A DNA stretch of 64,000 nucleotides, from positions 35,823,646-35,887,645 of the forward strand of contig JAKCOZ010000001.1 of NCBI GenBank assembly GCA_022605955.1. The letters are read 5' to 3'. The DNA comes from Rallus limicola. Taxonomy: Eukaryota; Chordata; Aves; Gruiformes; Rallidae. The position numbers and the translations under genes were made by a program. Each line of letters opens with the position of its first letter. Positions within the stretch are counted from its first letter, which is position 1. Below are positions 13,441 to 26,105 of the stretch, one piece after another. A model generated the notes under the pieces. It saw only the letters and a list, made by a program, of their open reading frames with translations. It ran no database searches and was not told the DNA's origin.

Positions 13441-13599
13441 TCAGTTCTTCAGAACTGTAAGATCGAAATTACTGTTCCCCTTCATCAAAAGAGTGTTAAC
13501 TATTTGAGTAAATGCTTTCATCATGTTTTGGGTGATCTGTTCTCCAAATCCTCACCTTTATTGTCAGTCTTGTCTTTACCCCACTTATCACACTATTGC
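13441..13599. other. Spacer between young and ancient CR1 sequence
   Basis: No clear assignment. It may be further eroded sequence of the ancient CR1 relic that follows. Confidence 0.4.
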
Positions 13600-14230
13600 T
13601 TCTATTAAAATGTGCTGACTGGCATTGAAGTTGCCCCTATTAGGATTTTTAATCCATTCAGTGCCTGGGAATTCCAGAGGGCTGCATAGTGACATGGAGC
13701 TTCTCATAGGGTTTCTGGTGGTAATATCCTATAACAATATTCAAAATATCTCTACCCATATTCAAACTCAGCTGTGGATATTTACAGCAGAACTGATTCC
13801 CATTGCTATGCAGGACAAGGGGTTTTACAATTTTAAACTTTTCCTCATTTTCCCCTAGGAATATTTAGACTCAATAAATTTCTGTATTACACTTTATCTC
13901 TCTTTCTTTCTTTACAAACTTTTATATAATGACTTTAACCAAAAGTCACAAAATAAATTATATTAACAAATAAAAACTTTACTATCACAGGTGCAAACTA
14001 TCACTACACATGTTGTTTACTACAATTTAACTGAAATAGTTCCATAAATGGTGTGCTAGCTTTTCTCTGGTGTCTCCATGAGTTTCTCACTGAAGATCTG
14101 TGGGTACTCCTCTTAAAATCAGGCTTCCAATCTCCTGTTTTCTCCAATGCTGAATTGTTGTTCCAGTAACACCCAACCTTGAGCCAAATTTCGGTCAGTG
14201 CTATCATAAACTCATTTGATTCCACAAATT
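13600..14230 (-). mobile_element. Ancient CR1 relic, endonuclease domain of ORF2
   Basis: Read on the minus strand, three APE-type endonuclease landmarks of CR1-like LINEs appear in order. LTEIWL (14181-14198) corresponds to the conserved TETW block with the catalytic Glu, followed by a recognisable G-C-x-W-N stretch. GYYHQKP (about 13709-13732) corresponds to the YYRPP block. LIGATSMP (13620-13643) corresponds to the GDFNxP block, with its Asp lost. The first-to-last spacing is roughly 200 bases longer than I expect, suggesting an AT-rich insertion around 13860-14050. Stops and frameshifts are present. This is a heavily decayed pseudogene of the LINE enzyme, much older than the adjacent plus-strand CR1. 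Confidence 0.6.
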
Positions 14231-17200
14231 AGCTGGTAAATGGATTCTTTCAAGGAATACTTGTGCGTGGCCTTCCCTTTGTCTCTGAACTGCAAAAATG
14301 ACTATGCCATCACATTATCCCACAATGTGAGCACACAGAGAAGCCAGGTTGGGCTGTTAGTTTTGGAATGTATGCACTCTTTCTGAGGAGAAAATCAGCA
14401 ACAAATCCAGATTGGTCTTTCTCAACCATTCATCCAGCATTAAAGCCATGCTCCTAGCCATGCCTAAATGTCAGAGGCAGTAGCTAACGAACGCATGAAT
14501 AAATTGCAAAATTGCACACTTTTATTTCATGCTCCCCTACATAACCATTTTGAATTAGAACCAGACTTTAAACCATTAACCTCTTTCATTTTGTAAAGAT
14601 AGTTCTATAACACACAGAAAACATTAAGGAGGTATTTCTTAAATTTTTAAAACTGGTTTCCAAGATAATATGAAAGTTATTACTTGAAGCTTAATATTAT
14701 CATATGCACCTGTAAAGGTTGGTCAATTACAAGTTACCCATAAACCCTTTTTTGTTATTTTAACATCATAAATAGTAATCTGGCATTAAATATTTGTGAT
14801 CTGGGCCAGTAACCTTTTTCAGTCTCACAGGACTTTTTTTAATTAAACTATATCTTTGTCCCATGTCTATAATCCTCTCTTTGACATTTTATATACAAGA
14901 CACCTTGCTGCAAAAAGGTCAAGCAGTACAGTTATAAATGGAAAAGAGATTAAAAGTATTCTCAAGCCACAGTGATCTAAAAGAGAGTTAAATATGGAGT
15001 GTTCTTCACAGGCTTCCTTAGATGAGTTAAGAGGAAACCCTGTTGGCAGATTTTTATTATAAAGGCAGAAAAGCAAATGAAAATTATTTGACAAAAAAAT
15101 GAATAATGCACAATTTTAATTTGCATATTGGAATAATTATCTCTAAAAGAACCCTATAGGGTTTTGTCTCCATAAAACTTTTATGTAGACCATTGCCAAA
15201 TGAAGCTTATGTGTTTATATAATTTTTCCTTCTAACATAGTTTCATTATAAAAATAAAACCCCAAAACAACTACAGTAACATCTTGCTACAGTTAATTAC
15301 ATTTTTTTTTCCTCTTTTCTTTTTATCACAGGAAAAGAAACATGATGGAAACAAAGCACTCCTTCCTGAAAAGTCTGTGAGAAAATCAAGAATGGGAAAT
15401 GGCAAGTGATATTGCAGGAGCTGGTGTAAGTCAGAGAAGGGTAGTTATAAAGCAATATGTAAGTAAACATATCCACAGTACAAGTGAGCAGCGGCTTTAT
15501 TTTCATCAGAACATTAAGCAGAAATTGAAGGAACATTTTTCCCTAATATTCTCCAGCTGGCGTATTATGACCTCAACTTGCTCGCTCTATGCCACACTGG
15601 AATAGCTTTAATGGTGTACATGGGTACAACTAAACAATACATTACTTGTAATGTCTTAAGTAACCTAGCAAAGCATGGTACCCAATTGCTGAAATGCTGC
15701 TGTGTATCTTTCAGAGTCTCCTTTGTTAGCCCCAAGAGGCCAAACCCTGATCTGGAAACACTTTACTGCTAATTTCTTTCTATCAATTTTATGTAGTCCA
15801 GTGAAAGCAGTGTATTTCTTCTAATTCTATGTCATCAGAGCGCCTGTTGTTTAGATGCAAATGCTGGAGACAGCACGGTTAGCAATGACCCCTAGTTCTC
15901 CGTTTCACTTTCAGATGATCTGGTAGTATGTGTGTTTTCAAATGGCCCATTGACTGACTTAGATACAAAAGAGAGGTTTTGCACCATCTGCTTATGACTA
16001 AGACATCAAACCGAGGGGTGGTACAGAGGACCTAAGTTTAGGAGCTGAGTTTGCTGCGGTGTCTCTTCCCAGACACCTATTCAATGTACCTGAATAAACC
16101 GAGTTAGTGGGGATACTCCAAATATCCTAGTGCACCCACAGTATTTGTGGAGACAGCAAAACCAGACTCAGTATACTTCTATTACAGACCTAAATTTATA
16201 TCACAGTGCTGCTATTCAAAATCTTTAACATAATACAAGCTTCACTCCTGTTGTTTCTTTCTTCCTTCCTTCCTTTCTGCCACTTTAATCTCTGCCCTAA
16301 ATAAAAGGTTACTTACTGTTTCCAATTTCTTTCAGCTGTTAGGAGATTGCATAAAACAACCAAACTGTTGGTATCCGACAAATCCAGCTCCTGCCCAGTG
16401 AAACTAGACACGCTGTTTGTAGAATGTCATATCTGACAGGGCTGGATTAGCAGCTCCGAGCCTGTTGGCTCAGTCTTATTAGATCTGTGTGCTAACGAAA
16501 TAAACATTCAAAAGAGAATCCACAGCAATGTACACAGTAAAAACTTGCCAGTAGCACAAGGGCAAAATATAACTCAGCTACACTCTAGTGTAAAGAAGAG
16601 CAATATGTTTGGGACCCTTCCCCTCACCCCCCAACTTCATTACACATATCTGCTTACTTGTCTACAGAGTTTTCTGTTGTTTTCTCTGCTGTTCAGAATA
16701 AAAGCAAGCATGTGATGGTCACACTCCACATACCTCCAAGGCAGCTCTTGCTAGATGAGGGAGCTCCATTACAAAGGGCGCAGTGCAGAGCTTGGGCTTT
16801 GGGCTTGGCATACTGTGAGACTCCCCATCACATCTTGGTATCACTTACATGTTCTGGTGCTCCTATGGGCTCAGGATTTCCAGCAGCTTTCATAAAGCAC
16901 CATACATTAGAAATCTGTAAGAGGAAAACAAATGCTATTCATTATTTTTGTATTACTCAAAGCCTGTTTCCACTAGAAGAAGACAGCTCTTAACTGTATT
17001 TTAAGCAATTGCAATGGGCCAGAATTGTTTTAAAGCCAATGGATCCATCCACCTGAGAACAGGGTTATATATAACATTTTAGTCAACCTAAAAGCAAGCT
17101 GCCACAGAAAGTGTCTCATTTTTACCTTTCTTTCAGGCCTCTCTCTTTGTGCTAGCTTTGGCACTTGCCCACCTCCAGAGTGAAATGGTTCAGCTCACTA

Positions 17201-17969
17201 AACTGAGAGAAAAATGTTTGGTTACTTAGTTATTATTCATTTCTTTGCAAATGTTTTCTGCTGATTTAGCTCCCTAAATCTAGTTTCCATGGGATCAGGT
17301 AAGTCCTAGAGACAGTGTCAGCAAGCAGCAGAAGCCTGTGGCTGGGACCAGGAAGGAATGGGACATGGACTGCTACTGTTGTGGCTCACTAGTAACACAA
17401 AACTTTCCCCTCTGGCTCTCTACTCCTCTGATCCTCACAGGATATACGGTTTGCCTTGGCGCTTCTAGGTTGTATTCTTTCTTGATGACCTTGCAGATGC
17501 TATAGTTAAAGAAAAAAGAACATAATCAGGTTTTGATGTCTTTCTGGTTGTCTGGGGGTTCATGGGATCAGTGAGTCTGAAATTTGCCCCAAGCACCTAT
17601 GGCATTGTGCTTCTGCTTCCATTTCTGTAGCTGTGCCTAATAGATCTGGGTTTCTTTCTGAATGTATCTTTGGCAATACTGTTAGTAGCAACTCTATAAG
17701 AAGTGAGGGAACTTCAGACATCAAAATAATACAAGGTGTCAGTTGCTAGTATCTGTGAAAAGGCTGAAATTATTTTTTAGAAAAACTGCATTATTTCAGT
17801 ATTCACTGAATAGTGAACAGTGGTCACTATGCAGTTGACTAAACAAAGTTTGGTGTTAGCATTTCCAATGCATAAATGTTCCCACCTAGCCTCCAGCTTT
17901 CACTCCTAAAGGTTTTAGGACTGTGTTCTAATTGCCAGCCCTGCATGGATATATTAGATAACCCCAACC
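14231..17969. other. Unique non-coding DNA
   Basis: No gene seen. It contains a polypyrimidine CTTT/CCTT microsatellite at about 16254-16277. The stretch 16380-16560 is free of repeats and looks like the kind of sequence found in conserved non-coding elements, but conservation cannot be assessed here. Confidence 0.55.
16254..16277. repeat. (CTTT/CCTT)n pyrimidine microsatellite
   Basis: An imperfect tetranucleotide tract, all pyrimidine on the plus strand, in otherwise ordinary sequence. Confidence 0.85.
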
Positions 17970-18848
17970 CCAGATGATACAAAGCTGAGAGAAGTGGCTG
18001 ACATGCAGGAACACTGTGCTGCCATTCAGCAACACCTGGACAGGCTGGAGAGCTGGGCAGTTAGAAACTGGATGGAGTTCAACAAAAGCAAGTGTAAAGC
18101 CTTGCACCTGGGAAGGAACAACGGTTCCTTTCAGTACAGGCTGGGGGATGACCTGCTGGAGAAGAGCTCAGTGGAGAAGGACCTGGGGGTCCTGGCTGAT
18201 GACAGGTTGGCCATGAGCCAGCAGGGTGCCCTGGGGGCTAAGAGAGCCAAGGAGATCTTGGGGTCCATCAGGAGGAGTGTGGCCAGCAGGTCAAAGGAGG
18301 AGATCCTCCCCCTCTACTCTGCCCTGGGCAGGCCCCACCTGGAGTATTGTGTCCAGTTCTGGGTTCCCTGATATAAAAAGGACAGGGATCTCCTGGAGAG
18401 AGTCCAGAGAAGGGCTATGAAGATGATTAAGGGCCTGGAGCATCTCCCCAAGGAGGAGAGGCTGAGTGATCTGGGGCTGTTCAGTCTTGAGAAGAGAAGA
18501 CTAAGGGGGGACCTAATTAATGTTTATAAATATCTTAAGCATGGGATGCAGGGGGAATCAGCCAGCCCCTTTTCAGTGGTCTGTGGAGACAGGACAAGGG
18601 GCAATGGCTGCAAGTTGGAGCACAGGAAGTTCCGCACCAACATGTGGAAGAACTTTTTCCCAGTGAGGGTGACAGAGCCCTGGGACAGGCTGCCCAGGGG
18701 GGTGATGGAGTCTCCTTCTCTGGACATATTCCAGACCCGTCTGGACACCTATCGGTGCAATATGATCTAGGGAGCCTGCTTTAGCAGGCGTTTGGACCCA
18801 ATCTCTGGAGGTCCCTTCCAACTCTTACAATACTATGATTCTATGATC
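17970..18848 (+). mobile_element. CR1 LINE, best-preserved copy in the window
   Basis: The copy begins within the reverse-transcriptase motif C: the first homologous residues are DDTKL at 17973, from the FADDTKL box. It continues in one frame to a TAG after 18770, 266 codons in all. Typical CR1 C-terminal blocks follow in order: LHLGRNN, YRLGDDLLEKSSVEKDLGVL, LPLYSALGRPHLEYCVQFW, KMIKGLEHLP, LGLFSLEKRRLRGDLINVYK, TRGNGCKLEHRKF and the terminal TRLDTYRCNMI. The only break is a TGA at 18369-18371, where Gln precedes YKKD in related copies. The 3' UTR ends with GGAGGTCCCTTCCAACTC and ACTATGATTCTATGAT. Loss of the catalytic part by 5' truncation made it inactive on arrival. The near-open frame marks it as comparatively recent. 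Confidence 0.95.
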
Positions 18849-21299
18849 TTGAATCATACTATCTTTTGGCAACCGATTTGTATTCCATGTTTTTTTTTAC
18901 TAGGATTTGGGTACTTAGGTCATGTGTCAACAGCTAAATTTAGATATCTACATCCAGGTGTCTTAATCTCAAACTGAATCCTATCTTATTTCTTAAACAT
19001 AGATGTCTTGTGCCATTTCTGACATTCCAAAGTATCTCAGATATCTATGTGGGGGTGCCAGATATAATGCAGGATATTTGAAAGACACGTGTGCCCTCTT
19101 GCAATGGCAGCTGGAGTCCAAGGAACTTTAAGATAGCCCTACATTTTATGTTTAGACAAGTGAATTGAGTCCTGAGCTGTCCAGAGTCACAAGTAGGCTC
19201 TCCGAAAGGAATTAGCCCAAAAAATAACAGCCTAAACACTTTTCACAAAGGTGAGTGGGTTTGTTTTGGGTTTTGGGTTTTTTTGTTTTCTTTGGGGGGG
19301 AAGGGATGGGGAAGAAAGGGGGTTGTTTTTAATTTTCTTTTGTTTTTTAATCTAGTCCTCTTTGCTTCAATTAAATACTCTGGGCATTTCTTTCTTCTAG
19401 CTTCATGCCCAGAAATGAGTGAATGCCCATACTTTTCCCATCTACTTCAAATTTGTGCAGCCCTGGCCTGTAGGTCCTCATCTCTGGGAGATGTATGCTG
19501 CTGATGGCATATGTATGTCTTGATGTGCTGTGGCCAAGGAGCTGGCAGGAAAACACCCTCCCACCTCAAGCTTCAGCAAATTTGTCCCCAGCCTTGCTTG
19601 CTGGTGGACCTTCAGAAGAAATGTTCTGTTTTCACATAGCTTTAAAAGAAGACATGGAGAAAATGCGAGGGAAAATGAGAGACATAGGCCACCTGGCATA
19701 TTCATAGAGGCTTCAGTGATTCACTGCACACCCCTTTGAGGTTGTCCACCTTGACAGATGAGAATCAGCAATTTAGAACTAGAAATATAGAAACACTGCA
19801 GGAAGCACAATAGGGAAACAAAGATTATATTAGTTTCTTAATCACTGCTGTCTCTTATTTGAAATTAAGGAATGTATGAAACTGCATATATGTTTTTCCC
19901 TCCATGGAATTCAAACTATATTGCGTATGTGATAAAAATGACTTTCCCATAATAATTTACTTTCCTATTCACATCAATATTCATACCCTAGTGTATGGCT
20001 TTAAACAGATTTTTCCATTGCATCTGTCCACAGAGCAAACAAATCTTTATGCATGTTCTTCAATTAACTTTACTTGGAGCAGACTCCATTAACATGTAAA
20101 TGAAAAAGTCACTCTGTCCTGGTCTACAATGCCCTAGAAAGTTTCACTGGCATATTTGGTTACAATTACGAAGAAATCATACCTTTAACAAACACAACTG
20201 AACTGCCAAAAGCCCGAATATGGTGTGGTTGCATTAAGAACTTAATTAATTTACTATTCTCTCCCCTCTTGGAAAGTAGCAGCATCTCACTAGTTATATA
20301 ACTATGCCAAAACTTTAAAGCATAGTTATCTACACTTTGCCTGCTCAGCAACAAAAAGAATAGTCCATAAATGTAACGAAGCCACAACTCTTTTTAAAGC
20401 AAAAGCTATAAAAGTTTACTTCAAACCAGCATTGAGGTGGTTATGATGTCAAAAGCTATATTGTTCTACCCCCACTGTTGTCAATAATCAGCAGGAGCCA
20501 TAGTTACTGTTTTGCTAAATACTATTCCAGATCTTAACTGTGATTACAGTAAGCAAGCAAGCACCTGCCAAAACTTATTTATAGTTCTACTAATGAAAAA
20601 AATCACGCAAAGTGCTGGATTTAGCTGCAAACCAATTTTTTACATCAATCTGCTTCTTTCACAGGTGATCATAGGTTATGAGACCGCTTCGGATGAAAAA
20701 TTATTTGTGAAATATTTTCCATCTAGTCATTCATTGTGTATAGCTTTGCATATTATCCCTAATGATTTAATGTGCCACAGAAATAGCCTATCTCCATTAT
20801 TCATCATGATTTTCACAATCCTTTCTTTCTGCAACAGTCTCCAGCAATTTAATATCACCGGCAAAATAAATATCCTCCCAAATAGCTATTTCTTTCACAA
20901 GAGAAAGGCTGGAGTCAAAGAGCCTTTAGCTAACTGCAGTGGCAAGGTAAAAACATAAGAATTTCCTGCATGTTTGTTTGGAAGACATTCACTGTGCAGC
21001 ACATCCCACTCAAGCGCTGAGGAGGCTATCCCAGGGATTGTTGCACATATTCGTGGGAGGGTTTGTCTGGGTTTTTTTTAAATGATGGTAAAACAGCCCT
21101 CCTGACCTCTAAAAAATTGAGAATTTTCCTGGAAAAATTGTCCATCCCTTCGGCAGAGCATTTGTGGATTTACAGTATGTTAAATCTTGAGTCACTCAGA
21201 CAGGCTAACCAACCATATCCCATCCACCAACCAGTTTTTGATATGTGACAGAATTTTTTGTTCTCAGTCTGCTGGCATTTGTTTTTGGCAACAGTCTTT
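18849..21299. other. Unique non-coding DNA
   Basis: No gene recognised. It holds the G-run cluster at 19294-19322 (separate entry) and a small inverted repeat at 20298-20329 (10-bp arms ATAACTATGC, 12-base loop). A 148-codon plus-strand open frame at 20512-20958 has no recognisable motif and lies in AT-rich sequence. Confidence 0.5.
19294..19322 (+). other. G-quadruplex-type motif
   Basis: Four G runs occur with short spacers: G7 (19294-19300), AA, G3 (19303-19305), AT, G4 (19308-19311), AAGAAA, G5 (19318-19322). This satisfies the G3+N1-7 rule. Nothing nearby resembles a promoter or CpG island, so any role is unknown. Confidence 0.7.
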
Positions 21300-22080
21300 A
21301 GCAACAGATATTGTCAGAAGCTTTTTGGAAGTCGAGGTACTTGTATTCCCACCTAAAACTCTGTGGCTCCCTTCCCATATTTCTGTAAGTTTGGAGAAAT
21401 TAAAAATGACACCCAGAGCAGTAATGAAGATCAATTTAAAAACGTATCATATATTTACAGCAACAATAGCTAGGTAGATATTAAAAAGTCATTTAATGAC
21501 TGGTTATGGAAATGGTTTGGGACCATTTCGGTGGTACTAAAGCACTGTTCCCTTTTCTGTAATTCCCAAGGTCATCCTTTGTTCTTTCTTTCTTTAGATA
21601 AAAATCAATCCTTAGGAATGGCTCCTGCTATTATATATTACATATTTTAGTTAGTAGTTCAGGTACTTTTTGTTTTTCCCATTTAAAACCCTCAAATGAA
21701 TACTATCCAGCCCCAGGGATTTTCTACCATTAACTTTATCTAGTTGCTCTAATGCCTCATCTTCAGAGGCCACTCTCTGACAATGCCTCATCTGTAAAAA
21801 TTAACCTTGAGTTAGAAATGTCTGCCTCATCCTCATTAGTGAAGACTGATTACAAAGAATTCATGTAATTTCTCCACAATCTCTTCATCCTTTTTAATTA
21901 CAATTTTAGTGGTCCAGTTGACCTAGACACTTATTTAGTGTGTTCTCCTGATACAGTTAAAGAATTTCTTACTGTCAGTTTTAATGCATTTTGACTACTA
22001 AGCTTTTTAGAAAACTTTCAATTGAAAATTATCATCAGATCTATAAGAAAATTATTTTTTCCTCATGAGAAGTCTAACTG
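21300..22080 (-). mobile_element. Ancient CR1 relic, reverse-transcriptase region of ORF2
   Basis: On the minus strand, EKLHEFF (21854-21874) corresponds to the conserved E-K-L-N-x-F-F block upstream of the RT fingers. Further 3' on that strand, YLDFQKASDNI (21307-21339) is RT motif A, corresponding to YLDFSKAFDxV with the catalytic Asp still present. Between them, the plus-strand text around 21705-21725 resembles the antisense of the 'PDG' block familiar from reptile and bird CR1 elements. Order and orientation agree. Stops and indels throughout show it is long dead. It belongs to an old CR1 lineage, unlike the ATTCTRTG-tailed copies elsewhere in the window. Confidence 0.7.
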
Positions 22081-25000
22081 CTTGTAACAAGATTGAAAAC
22101 TGGTTTTCATTTCGCACAATGCAAACTTTCTGCAGAGAAATGTTAAGCAGGCAACCCAGTGGATGCTAAGGGACTTTGCCCACTGTGATGTCTGTTATTC
22201 AGGTCACTGCTAGCAAAAATATTGGGTAGTGCCATCACTATCATGACTGGCAGGAAAGGGGTTACTTCTGTCCACACCATCCAGCAAGGTGCATCAACAT
22301 TAGGTAGCACATGCTGGAGCCAAGTAGCACCTGCAGGGTTTTCTGCCAAAGCTGGTTTTGTCTAAGTGCATAAGGCACACCTCCTTTTGGTTAACCTCCC
22401 TGTCTTCTCTTTCTTGATTAAATTTTGGGCACAACTTAGGAAACAACCCATTTATCTTGAGTTTGGTTGAAGATAAAAAACTTTTGTTGCTTTTGGTCAT
22501 TGTCCCAGATAACTTTTAAATCCTTTATAGAAAGAGATGGTCTGAGTGGTACCTGTAGAGAGCCAGTCACATTTTCATCTCTGATAGGATTTTTGAGAGA
22601 AAGTCTGCATTGTTAATAGAAATTGCATAAAAGAAGCAAAAAATATCTTGCATCTACACCTAATTGTCACAAGGAGCTCTGAATAAAGGTGTCGATTTTT
22701 TGCATGAAATTGTATCTTACCCAACATTTCTGAGAAATTCACTTTCCCAAACCATTCTTACTTTGTGACAATTGCCCAGCATTGAATAAGGTTTCATAAT
22801 AGTTTATAATCCCTCTTAACTGAGTGATACAATTGCATAGTTTCAGGTATTCCAGTACTTTCCATTTTAGAAAGTCAAATGCTGAGAGATCCATCTTTAC
22901 TCATATTTCCAGAAGTAACTGCTTGTCATGTCTCTAAAGACAGGCAAACAATACACACATAACCGAAGAAATATCAGCATTAATACCTACCTTAGCCATT
23001 CAAAAAAATTTCATCCCTACATTTCTTCAAGGGTTTTTGTTATTTGAAAGTAGTTGCTTATAGCTATATTCTGTTTTTTTCTTTGAATTTGTAATACACT
23101 TGTCATTCATGTGTTTTTAATATTAAAGTTTACTTTTCCCAAGAATCCAGATTTCTACATTTCTGATTTATTCTAAAGAATTAAATATCCAGAATATCCA
23201 GAAACTAAACTAAGTTTTCCTATTTGGAAATCTGCTTTTCAGAAGAAAACTTGGCTTTGAAGGAAATGCAGCACATCTATTGCAGAGAAAACTTGAGTAT
23301 ATTCTGACTTTGTTCTGTCCCAGCTATTAGTCTTTCACATTGTTTCTTTATTCTCTCTGTATCTGTCTTTGACCTCACCTTACTTTGATCACACTGTAGC
23401 TCTATTCCTTAATACTTAGTAAAATGTTGTTTGTAACAGAACTCTCTGGGAAAAAATGAGCTCAATTTCTAAAACAAAATTAAATTTTTAAATTTCTCCT
23501 TCTGCAATAGAATGAAAACCCGTTTGGAAATATGTTTTTTTGTGCAGAAAACAACACAATGCAGGACCCAGAGTAGCCTCAAATCATTTTGTGAGTGGTT
23601 CTTATTTGACATTCGAATTTGATTCTCCTGACACCCAAGGAAGTACCATGGAAATCACACTACTGGATCGGCCTGTTGCTCTCTTTCTCTGCCTTCCAGG
23701 TGTTTGCCTGCTTTATATTTAGCCATCTAAATATTCATGAGTAGATAAGGGAAAGTGTGACTCTACACACTGACTGAGGTTTTGCCCAGGAGTGGGTATT
23801 TCTGTGTTGTCTGTGCCCTAACTCAGCTGGGTAGGGAAACCAAGGAGGAGTTCTCCTGCTCTTTCCTTTCCCCAGACTAGAAATTTCATTCTTAACACAA
23901 AAACATATTTCTGTGAATATGATGAACACATACTAACAAAGCATTGTCTTTAGCTGGAGAAAAAAAAATAATAAATCATGGCTGGTTAAAGTAACCCTTA
24001 GGTTTTCTTCAACACTGTCTTTTTCATTGCTCGTTACCAGATTTACAGGCTAGTAACAAAATGTCACGTAACCATAAGCAAATGGACTCGGCTGAGGCAA
24101 CGCAGTTACTGATGCCACTGAGCTGCATTTAGCAGGGCTGTATTGACAATAGCCAAACCAGCTGATTGAGAGCTGGCATGAAGACTGTTGGTTATGATAC
24201 CACATTTTGCCCTGCAGCTCTTGATGTGGGGATTTTTCTTTATACGACACACATAACTTCCTTATGATGAAGTTTTAACTGTGTTTCAAGGGTGGGGACA
24301 GCTTTGAGAATAAAATTTTGACATAATCAAGTTCCATTCTCTTACTTTAAATCTCATTCAGGCAATTTGATCTCTATTGTGCCACAGTGGAAGACATCGC
24401 TGTGTTTGGGATTCAAGTATTAGTGCACTCCTATGTGTGAAGGGGGCCTACTTGTTAAAAAGTCACAGCTTAATGAAATTCTTTATTTAAAAATTGCAAT
24501 CTTTTTGGTAGCTGCTGAGATGCCCAGAAACTAGAGGCTAGACTGAAGCCACAGAGACCTACAAAGGGACTTGACATGAGCTCATACATGGGTGACTGCT
24601 GACAGATTCCATTGATGATAAACAGCACAGTAGCCCACTAAAAGAACTATTTTAATATTCAAAACAGTCCTCTATAATGTGAGAAAATGGCTTATGCTTC
24701 CCCTAAAGGTGAGGAGAGTATTGAATCTGGGTCTTCTGCAGCCTTAGCCAGTGCTCCATCAACCAGGCTGTTGCTTAAAGCAAAGATAAGTAATTTTAAA
24801 GAGAAGAGTGACTCTAGCTCAGCTGCTGGAAGGAAAGCATTTAGAACCCACACTTCAGAGGGGAGTTAAACACTGAGGCAGCTGAGCTGTCTTTCCACGT
24901 CCCCAGGGTGCAAGGACAGACACTGAGCAGTTGAACTATCCTCAGAGACACCTAAGGCCTTCATGGGGCTAGAGCTTTTCTTGACTGGCTTCAGACCAAG

Positions 25001-25985
25001 AAGACGAAAATGTGAATTGATACCTTATCCAACCTTTTAGACCATCGGTCCCAAATCTGTTATTAGTTGGGGTCCAATTCCACCACTCCCTTTTTGAGCA
25101 GCACCTTAATGCACACATAGAACTGCTGAATTCGATGTGACTAATTGTGCGGCAAAGTACTAATCAGGTTGAATAATGGCAGCAGAATAGGGCCCTCGGT
25201 AATAAGAATTAATCATACCAGATCTTTGAAACTGATTTTTCCATTGTACAGCTGAGCTGACAGAACAGATGAAAGCAAAAGAGACAATACTCAGGAGCAT
25301 AGTTACTGATAAATAATTACAACAAGGACATTATAATTATTTAATTAAAATTTGTGCATGGGGAGAGATTATGAGTCTTTCAGCTTGCTGCCTCATTTAG
25401 ATGATACTAGTCATTAACCAATTTTGCTGTAGTCAGCTACTAAATGTCCACACAGCCTGCCTTATTTTTTAAACCTCTTCAATCAGCAAAACTGGCTGCA
25501 TGCTCTGTGTAACGCTACTGGAGAACAAAGTGCTGCACTTAGTAATATAATTAAAGGCAGTCTCGAGTTTTTAAAGGAAACTTGTACTTTAATTAATCAA
25601 GGCCATCAAATAAACAGGAACAGTAGAATGTTTATCTCTGCTTCTGATGCTATTAATTACTGAACCACACAGAGATCACTGTAGAGCTGACAATGCCCCT
25701 GTAAATTTTTCCTACTGAAGTTATTTTGTTCCTTCCCTTAATATCACTTTCTACTGGCTTTTGTCTGGGAATATAAACATCACAGCCATGTAATGTGTCA
25801 AAACAGTAGTATCTACACCACAATGAAAAAAACCCACCATGTTTTCAAGAGCACCTTCTCCAGCAATTTCTTCCCATATACAAATTTTCTAGTTCAAGGC
25901 TGTCTTTAGGAACTTTGTCCCAGCATGTCTTTCTGCAGCTTGCCATTTGAATTTGCACCCTTAAAGCAGGCATTTTGCAACCAGC
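22081..25985. other. Unique non-coding DNA
   Basis: No gene or classified repeat is recognised. About 25200-25700 is repeat-free, AT-rich and dense in TAATTA/ATTAAT cores, as often seen in developmental enhancers. This is a compositional impression only. Confidence 0.5.
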
Positions 25986-26105
25986 TGTATCTTTCTGTTT
26001 TCCAACTGGCAGATATTTTATTTCTTCTTATGTTTTCCCTCAGTTTCCAGCTGGTAGGTATTCTAACACCTCTAATGTTTTCCCTCAGTTTTCAGCTTCC
26101 CATTG
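25986..26105. repeat. Imperfect 45-bp tandem repeat, about 2.6 copies
   Basis: Copies start at 25986, 26031 and 26076. The shared core is TGTTTTCCCTCAGTTTCCAG followed by CTGG; the first copy is the most divergent and the third is cut short. The 45-bp period is a multiple of three and leaves an open frame (25925-26218, plus) reading LMFSLSFQL twice. I see no other evidence that this frame is translated. Confidence 0.75.
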
